Positions 45,201 to 53,917 of a stretch of DNA of 64,000 bases are shown piece by piece; the stretch's first letter is position 1; each line of letters starts with the position of its first letter. This DNA comes from Gremmenia infestans. Its lineage: Eukaryota; Ascomycota; Leotiomycetes; Helotiales; Hamatocanthoscyphaceae. The position numbers and the translations under genes were made by a program. Where the stretch lies: the NCBI GenBank assembly GCA_032629725.1, contig JAFEVB010000038.1, positions 186,001 to 250,000 on the forward strand, read 5' to 3'. The notes beneath the pieces are model-generated. The model saw only the letters and a list, made by a program, of their open reading frames with translations. It had not been told where the DNA came from and did not search any database.

Positions 45201-47950
45201 CGTTCAATCTCTTTGGCCTCCTCGACTGCTTCTTTGGCCATAGCCATGGTTCGTACTGAAGACGCAATGGCATCATCCATATCACTCTTCTCCTGATACT
45301 TGCGAAGGTGATCCAAGATTACGGGATCCTCTTGCATAACAGGCACCCTTGTAATCGGTTTTCCATCACGACTCGGGGGCCTTGAGAACGGCTCCTGCGT
45401 AGACTCCTGGTATGAATCTTCAATAAATTCTTCTTCTGCAGCTCCCTCAGGTATCCGGTTTCTGTCATTCTCGGCCTCGGATTCCTCAACACCAGTCAGA
45501 CCACTTCGCGGTCTCGCTTTACCCCGGATTCCTGCCATGATTTTTTTGGCCTCATCAAGGAAGTCTTGTGTTGTGACAGAGCCTTTGCGGCTCTCGTCGC
45601 GTATGTGCTGACTAGCACCAAGAGCTGCGGAGATCCTTAGAGGATCCGTCGTGTCAAGTTCAGCTTGTATTTGCGCGATCCTCTGCTCTTGAAGTACTCG
45701 TGCCCTTTCGATGGTAGGCATGTCTAATTCCACAAGCGGGGGCCGTTCATTTTGTTGACTACTTCTTTGGCTTGGTGTTGGTGTCCGAGGTCTCAATATC
45801 TGACGCATGGCGAGGACTTTTGGATTGGCTGCCTGCTGATCGTCTAAATGCCTTGCATCCTTCCGTTTTCCAATAACGGATTGCATCTGCTGATGCGTTT
45901 CTCTCAAAGAGTCAATCCCGGCGCTATCATCGCCTACTTCCAACTCGCAGATGTCTTGATTTTGTAGGGTCCGTCGCCGTTTGGGGGTGGGATCTTTCAA
46001 GGGGGATTTTGGTAGCCTTTTTCCCTCTGAATCTCCATTCCTTCTCCTTGGTGTTTCTAGATCCTCCAGCCTTTGAGATGTCGGTATCTCGGTCGACAAC
46101 TCCGAGTTACTAGTAGCCGGCCGTATTGTCTTGCGAACATTGATAGTGCGCTTTGTTGTGTTTGTAGTGGTAGTGTGTCTGGACCGACGCGTCATCACCA
46201 TTTCCTCGTCCAGAGCTGGAGATGGTTCCAAATGGAATTTGAATCTAGTTTGAGTTGTAGGGTCAAGAACAGGGAGAGACATATTCTCTTTAACCTCATC
46301 TTGACTGTTGGATCTACTCGAATCGTAAGATGCCTCTTCACTAAACTGAAATTTATCCAACTCTCCTTTCCCAAAGCTAGTGACTTTGCTCGATGTATGC
46401 GAATGGCCTTGGCCCTGTTGCCGTGGCTTAGTTGGACTTGATTCAGCTATACATCCTTCATTGATATCGGGGTTTGTTTGTTCCTGTCCCGATACGGAAT
46501 GCACAAAACCCTCCTCGCTTCCATCAAAGTCTCCTTCGAATTGGCTCAGTCGGCGTAGGAGTTTTTGCTTAGTGAAAGTATCATAAGTGCCGAAAATTTT
46601 CAGCGGACTTCCCGAACTGGTTTCATGTGGCCTCTCATTGGGTTTAGAGGGACTTGAATGAGGCGTTTGGGGAGTTGGAGATAGGTCCCGGCCTGAAGGA
46701 ACCTGATACTCGTTTGACGTTCGTGTCTTCCTGACGTTAGGTAGTTGCTTTGGCGTGCTTGCTTGCATCGACTCTTCCGGTAGCATTGCTGATTCATCTA
46801 TGGCCGGGAGTGAAGATGGGCTCAACATGCGCTTTTGAAAAGATCCCTCCTCTGAACGGCCTCCTCTGCGAGTATTGATGAAGTTACCATTATGTGCAAA
46901 GTCATCCGTGTCAGCTGTCATGTTTTCCAACATGATCCGTGAACTTTCTTCCAGGGTTTCGTTGACCTGAAGTGGGCTATCTTCTCGAATGTCCTCTAAT
47001 CGTTGTTTAACCTCAGCAACTGGTATCTTTGCCGAAAAATCAATATTTCCGTCGATGGTATTGTGTCTCGACACATATATTGGACTGAGCTCTTCGTTGC
47101 GCATGTCACTTTGCCCACTCACTGTCCGTCCTGCTACTCCATTTTGGGCAACTGAAGCTCCCATGCTCAGGTCGTAAACCCGTCCACTTTGAGCAGTTGC
47201 AGCCCTTGGGTGAAAGTTACTACTTCGACTCAAATCTGATGCCGAGAAGTCGCTGCCCTCATCGTTGACCAACTTGTATTTCATCGCTCGTGGTTTCCCA
47301 CGCTTTTGTTCTTCCATCTCTTCTCCCTGGTCCGATAAAATTTCCGATTCTCGAGTTTCTCTATTGATATTGTATGGAGGGGGGCTTGAAGGCATGACGA
47401 TACTCTCTTCCCCAAGTGTCTCTGTCTGGATCTTTGATGGTAATGGCGGCTGCGATTGAGGAGGCCGAAATAGGTTTTCGATACCAGCAGGGCTGAACAA
47501 ATCGCGTTGCTCGCCATATGCAACATCTCCATGCAACAGTCTCCTCTTCCATTCAGGTATTTCGCCTGACACTCTCTTCGGGGATAAACTAGTGGATCTA
47601 TGTTGAATTGTGTGGCACTGTGTTGATTGAGTTGTGGATGCAGATATTGTTCGAGAATGCCTTCCCCGTGCACTTCCCATTTCGTCGCGGAGTTTTGAAG
47701 GAGTCTTAGATCCCCGTTGAGGCAATGGAATATTGTGCTCATTACTACTGCGCTCACTAAGAGGGCTATCGGCAGCGGTCCATGTTTTCTTCTGGGGGTT
47801 GAATTTTGGGATGCGACTCGACTTGGCGCGCGCGTCAGAAGATTCGGAGGTATTATCGGTCAGAGAGGGCAGTGAAGGTGCTGGAGAGCCAGATGACCTT
47901 GGTTGCGAAACCCAGTCTTCTGAAAGGGAATCCAACCATGCCTGCTCCAT
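42278..47950 (-). CDS. Septation-initiation scaffold Cdc11/Nud1-like LRR protein
   Basis: A single uninterrupted exon of 1890 residues. It starts MEQAWLDSLSEDWVSQPRSS, the N-terminal signature I know from filamentous-fungal Cdc11/Nud1 relatives. The first ~1400 residues are disordered, Ser/Thr/Pro-rich, with many kinase-type sites (SPTKPRQ; TPRRRN; SPLKDPTPKRRR). About residues 1470-1800 form leucine-rich repeats of the SDS22-like 22-residue type (LEDLDVSHNQISQLNG; LQYIDISNNEIESLSG; LTALDLKNNKIRDVQN; LRLLYLDRNRLGTV). In the family the protein sits at the spindle pole body and recruits the septation-initiation/mitotic-exit kinases. Its downstream kinase DBF2 is also in this window. It is divergent from the large unknown gene at 48786. 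Confidence 0.9.
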   Translation of the reverse strand: MEQAWLDSLSEDWVSQPRSSGSPAPSLPSLTDNTSESSDARAKSSRIPKFNPQKKTWTAADSPLSERSSNEHNIPLPQRGSKTPSKLRDEMGSARGRHSRTISASTTQSTQCHTIQHRSTSLSPKRVSGEIPEWKRRLLHGDVAYGEQRDLFSPAGIENLFRPPQSQPPLPSKIQTETLGEESIVMPSSPPPYNINRETRESEILSDQGEEMEEQKRGKPRAMKYKLVNDEGSDFSASDLSRSSNFHPRAATAQSGRVYDLSMGASVAQNGVAGRTVSGQSDMRNEELSPIYVSRHNTIDGNIDFSAKIPVAEVKQRLEDIREDSPLQVNETLEESSRIMLENMTADTDDFAHNGNFINTRRGGRSEEGSFQKRMLSPSSLPAIDESAMLPEESMQASTPKQLPNVRKTRTSNEYQVPSGRDLSPTPQTPHSSPSKPNERPHETSSGSPLKIFGTYDTFTKQKLLRRLSQFEGDFDGSEEGFVHSVSGQEQTNPDINEGCIAESSPTKPRQQGQGHSHTSSKVTSFGKGELDKFQFSEEASYDSSRSNSQDEVKENMSLPVLDPTTQTRFKFHLEPSPALDEEMVMTRRSRHTTTTNTTKRTINVRKTIRPATSNSELSTEIPTSQRLEDLETPRRRNGDSEGKRLPKSPLKDPTPKRRRTLQNQDICELEVGDDSAGIDSLRETHQQMQSVIGKRKDARHLDDQQAANPKVLAMRQILRPRTPTPSQRSSQQNERPPLVELDMPTIERARVLQEQRIAQIQAELDTTDPLRISAALGASQHIRDESRKGSVTTQDFLDEAKKIMAGIRGKARPRSGLTGVEESEAENDRNRIPEGAAEEEFIEDSYQESTQEPFSRPPSRDGKPITRVPVMQEDPVILDHLRKYQEKSDMDDAIASSVRTMAMAKEAVEEAKEIERMTNKTVSRASGGFLRSGNILESEPSNIRISQNPELQRKRKHSASSIPTVSEGFKEAEYPSHGSNASSSQSTTRSIPTGSSRGSDSRRVIAPHTVSHLIPEQLAGMVFDREKNIWFKGKSVSAESRGQGIFSADETEDDPFGDIPDLSVDETQERQRIKAVAAGLRQEAQPLSDNKNTPIATPSEPHNSTYQAPASNNPGQSPFNFDPSNLFGLDLGGTAPKTPNKSSFGENKQVHTTGLPVFHEPNKETGRRMDTQTKIIAEPTEEFESEISIHEDRVSETPRRRNVTISFSSPIASIINPVDLNIENNFERSTEEANNSDSSGLMDAHEDSIIIKKRSSSHRETATSTRSSVRKASLGISIGRQTFSGRPVSRIDERDEEYSDEQNDDLHQRSVSVIVTTPARKREVSMVYATPRLLHEIGNLSLTPLSDFTIHHEDKSFGLDVSYVAARQRYTLGEGQQRTLSLSIKALVERITEVEPYEPFWEDLKQIELREKRLTTLHKLDEFCGKIEDLDVSHNQISQLNGAPSSVRHLRMTHNCLTNLAAWNHLSNLQYIDISNNEIESLSGLKCLVHLRGLRADNNKITSLDGIGQLDGLLSLRLRGNMLESIDFSGTKLQRLTALDLKNNKIRDVQNIGELSSLSNLNLEDNQISSFSPNGAKLLWNLNYLRLGGNNLTSIDVSPFPCLRLLYLDRNRLGTVSGILKTKHLDSLSMREQQDGAIIDMAFLSQAFEIRKLFLSGNLLPIFDPSAVFLNLQYLELANCGLKSLPANFGQLFPNARVLNLNFNALKDLKPLHGIRRLKRLYLAGNRLASLRKVTYMLSQFSFLSTVDLRNNQLTLGFYPALLNTALAVRKAVDGGEVLEPFTIGKVDSERDAKYVKCLDLETKMTRRVYEILVLGGCPRLKILDGLDVNKSTMDLRDGTWNTLVQSGVLLLDGNQATLGMSSEGSSTLKEPDEEPVREETWPAEDSFA

Positions 47951-48785
47951 AGCAATGGCAATGTTGGGGGGATGTCGTGGGAGGGTTTATGTCTTCATGG
48001 GCTATGGTTTGCTGCTGTCGCGTCGGCGATTGTCTCGGTCTAAAAAATGTATCGATAGGTCTTCCTGATCTAGCCGTGGGTTTCAACGACCCTCTATGAA
48101 ACACCTGTGGTAATATGGTAAATTGTCATTGTGAACGCGTAACGGTCGAGATGAATCCATACATCCATCCAAGCGCGTTGTATGCGGCGCGGGTCCAAGG
48201 TGCCAAGTCGCCGTAGCAACAGCCCCACCACAACAATGGCTTTACATGGCCAAAAGCCCGGATCTCTAAGAAGTTCATGATAACTTCTTGGTGACAGGAC
48301 ATTAAAAATAACTGTTGTAGACAGTCCAGCTTTGTGTCAAATGGGTGAAGGATGGGATAAGTCGATATATAAAAGGTTATTTGTTATACATTTAGTGAAG
48401 ATATATAATATCAACAGTCTACCTTTGCTGTGGTCTCACATCGACGTCGTCCTTGCAATTAAATGTCCAAATCGTCTCAGGATAATCAGGATTAGATAAT
48501 TGGCATATAGCCCTATTCAGGCGTATTCAGTAGTAATGGAAATGAGTTTAATGGGTTTTAGCAAAGAAAATGGGCCATAGTATGTCTACCTAGGTGCTTT
48601 CCAAAATCTGTCTTTGGATGAAGAGGTCCTTTGCCAGTCGCGTAAATACCACTTTACGCCAAAGAAACGCCACCAGACGCGACAATCCCACTTGCTACCT
48701 TGATCAGCATCAACCACCACCCCACTGTCGCAACCCGATCCAATGCCATTCCGATTACCCTTTCTCGCATGGGACCTTCGTCAAT
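47951..48785. promoter_or_regulatory. Divergent promoter, Cdc11-like / unknown protein
   Basis: This 0.8 kb lies between two diverging genes. The downstream frame is open back to 48594, but those 64 extra residues look non-coding in composition, so I place the start at 48786. No separate gene is seen. Confidence 0.45.
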
Positions 48786-51700
48786 ATGTACTCTTATGGT
48801 GGTAGAGCCTTGCGGAAGAGCAGCAAATCCCACGATGCGCCATTTCACTACTCACCTGCGATCGCCCCGGAAGATGTGATCTGCGGGGGGAGTGACACAG
48901 AGGAGACCGAAGACGAAATACGAAGGAAGCATCTACGATACGAAGAGCAGGCGAAGAGATATATGACTGGACATATACCAGTTCTAGAGTCGGTTCTTCT
49001 GCGGGGTCCTCTCACCAGAGAAAGCGGATGGGTGAACCCATGGCGGTATCAAGAACCAAAAAAGAAAACATGGTGGAGACCGGGAGCAAAAGATATGCTG
49101 TTCAGGAAACAGGATGTAATGAAACGGGCTGCAGACCATGGGCTAGGGCATTTAGGTCCAGCAGAAGCTCTTGCTTGGTGCAAATCAACAGCTGCGGCTG
49201 AGGCTAGGGCTGCATCACACGCTGGATCTAGATCGAGGGCTTTCGATTTGAAGTCTTCGCAGATGAGGGAGAGCTCAGCAGGACTTTTGAGTTACTCGGA
49301 TGACGAAGGAATGTTGCTTAAACAGGCCAGCGTACCAGGCGAGAGAGTAACGTCCTACGGATATACGGAGCAGAAGGCTGGAAATGGAATGGAATTCAGG
49401 GACGTAGAAGAGGGCACAAAAGGGACTAAGAGACCTGTTGATTCGAAATGGTTGAAAGGATCTTATGTTTCTAAGCGTGCTCGTTGGGAAGGACCAGCTA
49501 TCTCTACGCCAACACCCTTGCCCGACCTTCATGGTAATAAAGACCGACGTCGACAGTCAAAATTGAAGGAAATTGGGAAGTCGCCCCAAGCACCCCATTT
49601 GAGAAGTTCATTGCACGACAAATTGCAGGCAGGTGCCCTTGAATTGAGCGTAAACATCGCACCCGTCAATATCCTCCCATCGAAATGTCACTCGAAACAG
49701 AGAACTCCATCGTTGAAACCGTCCTCTATACCAGATGCCCAGCCACGTCCCTCGCATACAAACCGGAATACAATACAACAGCAGGAGGTGGGATATATGG
49801 ATGAGTTTCAGGAAAGTTCCACTTTGGGCTTTGAGCAAGATTCAAGACTGGACTTTCTTAAGAATACATACGGTCTTGATAATATATCCAACACGAGCCT
49901 TCAATTCAGACTTTTACCTTCGTCACCTCCCGGCCGGAAACGACACATACAAACACCTGCAACTCACAACAAGAATGTACAAGCGAGTTCATCTCCTACT
50001 TTTCCTAGTGCGTTATCAAAAGTGCCTCGCCATACAGAAACACCGAAAGGGCTGAAGAATATGGCAGAGTCTTCGGAAGATTTTAGCTTTGTCACGGCAG
50101 TTGCTCCATCGTCGCGTAATGTGGAAGAATTCCAATTCCGGAAAAAGCGAACAAAACCTCGGCAGATTGCCGCAGTACAACTACAAGAGTCTAATGATCC
50201 TATCTCTGTAAATGTGTCAGTAGCGAGAAATCCTTCGGAAGACAGCAATCACCATATACAAGATGTATGCGCTCCTCAAATAGACAATCTTAAATTTGCC
50301 TCTCATTCCGATACCAACATTACAACCCCACCCGCCGCTCAGAGTGCAAACCCTCCGATAACTGAGAACCTCACTTCTCATTGCAAAGAGAACGGAGACA
50401 TGAGTCTATTACAGACGCCTTTCTCACATCGAGTTCCAACCACTCCACCTCTGCTGCCAGAATTTGCCAATTTCGGATACCTTTTCTCTCAAGTTGGGCT
50501 CGGCATATCTCCAGAATCTGGCGTGGTTGCACCAGTCCTTCAAAAGAGTTCAAACCCGTCGACCAAGTCAGGTCATCCAATGCCCTTGAATACCTCACCT
50601 AGACCGCCAACAAGCGTAGCAAAGCCGCCGGTACCAGTTCTGCAGCAGAGTCCAAATATGATAGTCAGTTCGAATCAAGCACTTTCCGCGCATGCGTTAC
50701 CTGGATCATCAAGAAACATAGCGAAGTCGCCGGCGCCCGTTCTTCAGCAAAGGTCAAGCTCATCAGCCGGGTCGAGCCAGGAACTACCCTCGCATACCCT
50801 CCGTGCGTCGCCAGCAAAGACTGTAAAATTGCCAGTACCAGTAAAAGCATCTCCTAATCGTCCAAAGGGGTTTAGGAAATGTGATTACAGCACCCAATCG
50901 TACAATACGACACCAGGAAGATCGGGAAGAAGCAGTAAATGCTCTCAAAAACCGCTTAACCAAAGTCAGGTCAGTGAGGAGGTATTTGTAGTTGTTGAGG
51001 AAGTCCCATCTGAAATCAAGGACGAGGATAGTCTAATTGATAGCGAAATGACGTTTCGAGGCGACGTTGGCCAAGTCGATGTGGATGTCCGAGACGACGG
51101 GGCCCTCAAAGGATCAGTTACGAGGCAGCATATCCTTGACCAGCAACTCCTGGGTCAGCAGATCCCAGAACAACAAGCTCTAAGAGGCGTGCAGCTTCAC
51201 CTCGAAGGAATTCCCTCGGAGATAACACCCCTTGAGCAGCTTCCAATAGAGTATGTTGCCCTTGAACAGAATCAGCCTGAGCACTACAATGAGCTCGAGG
51301 AAGTGGACGACAAGAATAACGACCGGAAGACTACTCCTGAATATAATATAGACAATGATGAGACTGCCAGCGCAGATACTTCGGACGCAGAGACTGATGA
51401 TGAAGATCTCGAGTCTCCAGAAGATGATACCCGAAGTAGATCAAACCGTTCGTCAGAAGGTTCGCTGCATGTCGGTCCCACCGAACCGAAAAACGATACA
51501 CTTTCAGGAAATGCTGCACATAAACTCCTGCATTCTCAAGCTGCCATTGCAGAGTCTCCATTTCAACCGGCTTCTCAAATAGAGGCTATTGATACCGAGG
51601 CGACGAGACCATTGATCCCAAAAGCTAAAGTCCCGAAGACCCCAGAGGTTGCGTCTCAAGTTATAAGGCCAGGAGAACAGACTCCGTGGACTAAAGTAGC

Positions 51701-52628
51701 CGTAGCTGTCATCCCAAACCCTGATTTCCTGGCCCTTGATGCGAGTACCAGTTCTCACAAGATAATTCCACAACCAAAAGAGAACGATTCACCGCGAACT
51801 GGCTCTGACATGGATGAAAGAAGTTGGCAGCATATTGAGCGCTCTCCATCACCTGATGAGGAGGCAATCATACCATTTAGGGACATTATGACACCGCCAA
51901 CACCACCGAAACGGAGTAAGGCCATCGAAGATTTACCAAGTACGCAATTACTCGTTGAGGCTGCACTCAGTAACCCTTGGACAAGCAAGAAGACTGCATC
52001 TGGAAAATTCAAGAAGCGAGTATCTTTTGGTGTGCTACCATCGGAAACAGATGAAATGGATGATGTCATCCCTCTTCCAAAGCAAATTCCTGGCTCTCCG
52101 CCGCCGCCGTCAGAACCCGTGGAGTTGTTTGAAGAGGATTCATCCGACGAGAGTACTATACTCGTTACTTTCGGAGACCATTTCAGTGCTGCGAGAAATC
52201 AAAGACTGATTCCAGAATGCACAGATTCACAAATCAACTGCAGCCCAGCTGTGGTTGCACAAGCACAAGCTTTCCTCACCGCAGACCAGCAGGCTCCATT
52301 GGAGCAAGAATATCACAGGACATTGGCAGCTGAACCTTCCCGTCACCTCAACCTCGGGAGAAAGGCTATGGATCATCCAGTGTGGCAATACGGCGAGGGG
52401 GCAGATAGCCTATTAGAACAGTCACCCTTCATCGGCACAAAAGGGGACTTGACAGAGTTTAATCCGCCTATGCCAACGTTCGACATGGACGATGTTCTCG
52501 GGGATGCTGAAAACTTTCTAGAGGACTGGTCAGTTGATGCCGAGCTCAAGAAGGCCAAGGATGTCAATTTGAGCAAGGACATTGAGAGCAATGGTGCAAA
52601 GAGGAGGAGACTGTTTGGGATTGTGTGA
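48786..52628 (+). CDS. Large, mostly disordered fungal protein of unknown function
   Basis: A single exon of 1280 residues from MYSYGGRALRKSSKSHDAPF; an in-frame ATG at 48594 would add 64. The N-terminal ~150 residues are the ordered, probably conserved part: HYSPAIAPEDVICGGSDTEE, RRKHLRYEEQAKRYMTGHIP, LLRGPLTRESGWVNPWRYQE, then WLKGSYVSKRARWEGPA further on. I recall similar APEDV...GWVNPWR blocks in fungal proteins labelled only hypothetical. The rest is Ser/Pro/Gln-rich and acidic, with a ~35-residue internal repeat (about residues 580-690). A basic KKRVSFGVLP site, which resembles a PP1-docking RVSF motif, lies near residue 1080, and the C-terminus is GAKRRRLFGIV. Basic clusters suggest a nuclear protein. 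No enzyme domain is seen. Confidence 0.8.
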   Translation: MYSYGGRALRKSSKSHDAPFHYSPAIAPEDVICGGSDTEETEDEIRRKHLRYEEQAKRYMTGHIPVLESVLLRGPLTRESGWVNPWRYQEPKKKTWWRPGAKDMLFRKQDVMKRAADHGLGHLGPAEALAWCKSTAAAEARAASHAGSRSRAFDLKSSQMRESSAGLLSYSDDEGMLLKQASVPGERVTSYGYTEQKAGNGMEFRDVEEGTKGTKRPVDSKWLKGSYVSKRARWEGPAISTPTPLPDLHGNKDRRRQSKLKEIGKSPQAPHLRSSLHDKLQAGALELSVNIAPVNILPSKCHSKQRTPSLKPSSIPDAQPRPSHTNRNTIQQQEVGYMDEFQESSTLGFEQDSRLDFLKNTYGLDNISNTSLQFRLLPSSPPGRKRHIQTPATHNKNVQASSSPTFPSALSKVPRHTETPKGLKNMAESSEDFSFVTAVAPSSRNVEEFQFRKKRTKPRQIAAVQLQESNDPISVNVSVARNPSEDSNHHIQDVCAPQIDNLKFASHSDTNITTPPAAQSANPPITENLTSHCKENGDMSLLQTPFSHRVPTTPPLLPEFANFGYLFSQVGLGISPESGVVAPVLQKSSNPSTKSGHPMPLNTSPRPPTSVAKPPVPVLQQSPNMIVSSNQALSAHALPGSSRNIAKSPAPVLQQRSSSSAGSSQELPSHTLRASPAKTVKLPVPVKASPNRPKGFRKCDYSTQSYNTTPGRSGRSSKCSQKPLNQSQVSEEVFVVVEEVPSEIKDEDSLIDSEMTFRGDVGQVDVDVRDDGALKGSVTRQHILDQQLLGQQIPEQQALRGVQLHLEGIPSEITPLEQLPIEYVALEQNQPEHYNELEEVDDKNNDRKTTPEYNIDNDETASADTSDAETDDEDLESPEDDTRSRSNRSSEGSLHVGPTEPKNDTLSGNAAHKLLHSQAAIAESPFQPASQIEAIDTEATRPLIPKAKVPKTPEVASQVIRPGEQTPWTKVAVAVIPNPDFLALDASTSSHKIIPQPKENDSPRTGSDMDERSWQHIERSPSPDEEAIIPFRDIMTPPTPPKRSKAIEDLPSTQLLVEAALSNPWTSKKTASGKFKKRVSFGVLPSETDEMDDVIPLPKQIPGSPPPPSEPVELFEEDSSDESTILVTFGDHFSAARNQRLIPECTDSQINCSPAVVAQAQAFLTADQQAPLEQEYHRTLAAEPSRHLNLGRKAMDHPVWQYGEGADSLLEQSPFIGTKGDLTEFNPPMPTFDMDDVLGDAENFLEDWSVDAELKKAKDVNLSKDIESNGAKRRRLFGIV
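50520..50850 (+). repeat. Tandem ~35-residue repeat inside the unknown protein
   Basis: Three full units and part of a fourth share the pattern P-V-L-Q-(Q/K)-S...H-x-x-P...S-P-x-x-(V/A)-K-x-P. Starts are VAPVLQKSSN, PVPVLQQSPN, PAPVLQQRSS and PVPVKASPNR. The period is about 105 bp, so the units are in frame. Confidence 0.75.
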
Positions 52629-53917
52629 ATGATATCAGTGCAAGGTGTTCTCTGGGGCAATGGTACTGAAGTAACGGCCCCGTGACGGAGGGTTTGTCTG
52701 GAACTGTGAGTAAATACAGTATGAATACAAGTCATGAGGGATTTTGCTTGGTGCTTTGCATAGCTACAGGATAAGGAGTTGGGGCACCTATGGTGGTGAT
52801 CTTATGATACCCCTTACTTGAGCTTTACCAATCATATCAGATTTCGTACCTTACACAGGGTTAGACGGGGGTCTTTCAACGTAGAGTTCATAGCATGTAT
52901 CCAATGATAAATCGCTCATTCTCGCCGTGCGCTTCATTCATCGGTACCGCTTAGTTATTTGGATACGTGCCTCCAATAACTCTTCCGCTGTATACCTTTG
53001 CCTGTCAGCACCCAGTTGCGATATCTCACGAAGCCATGTATGGCGGACTGTGCAGACACACGTTTTCGTTTCATAGGTTGACGTGCTGTCCTCCGTATCG
53101 CGCTTCCTGCATCATCAACAGCAGGGGTTCTATCTATCCCCCTTGGGACGTTTGTCCGTAGCTTCCTTGTGGAGCTTTCAAATTAGAGTGCCCATTGGAA
53201 GCGCCTTGTCAGAATTGGAGGCTTTTTCAAATGATTGTGTTTGTAGGGTTTTTTGGCTAGCAAGCAGGATAAAGAGGCCGACAACAGGAGGAATAGAATC
53301 TTGTTTGTAAATAAAGCAATAGATGTTTACTAGATACGTGTATCTCAATGATGAACTTGTACTGTAATCTTGTTCCTATCTGCATACAAAGTAAGATACC
53401 ATACTGCCCGCATCTCCTCCTTGGCGTGACCCGACAACCTTAAAACGAGGCTGGGTCTTGCCATCATGCTGGCCCCCCGGGCTCGGCACATTGTTTGCGC
53501 CACCCCGTTTGACATTTCTTTACACCAACCAGATAATCCAATCCAATACAAACCTCAACCACACCCACAACCACAATCACAGTCATTTAGGTGGTGGTTT
53601 GACTTCCCCTACCATCAATTCTCAGTCAATAGAACTGCAAGTTTGCTCAACGCGATCACGGCGTGTACCAGCTCAAGTCTCTGCAGCATTGGCATATTGA
53701 CGCGCCATATCCAGGAACGGCACCAAACTGCACGACAAACACTTCCTTCTGTGGACCTGTGTGAATCCGACGCAAGCCAGATCCAGGACACCACAGTGGC
53801 GGACCCAGCCTTGCTTACCTCCCTTACCTCCTACCAATAACCTCTCCGTAGCCTTCGAGGCCCCAGATCTGCGAATCAAAGTGGCACATTGCGAGAGCAC
53901 TCGATAGATGTGCGCCC
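52629..53917. promoter_or_regulatory. KCS1 upstream region with upstream ORFs
   Basis: This 1.3 kb spans the 3' flank of the unknown gene and the promoter and leader of KCS1. A plus-strand frame at 53466-53840 (124 codons) ends 77 bases before the KCS1 ATG. A nine-codon ORF at 53908-53937 overlaps the KCS1 start codon out of frame. No independent gene with a domain is seen. Confidence 0.45.

Noticed and set aside
48594..48785. N-terminal 64-residue extension of the large unknown protein
   Set aside because: Content is unlike the following conserved block; the ATG at 48786 is the better start.
53466..53840. Separate gene ahead of KCS1
   Set aside because: His/Pro/Gln-rich low-complexity frame with no domain; more likely part of the KCS1 leader (kept as a uORF finding).
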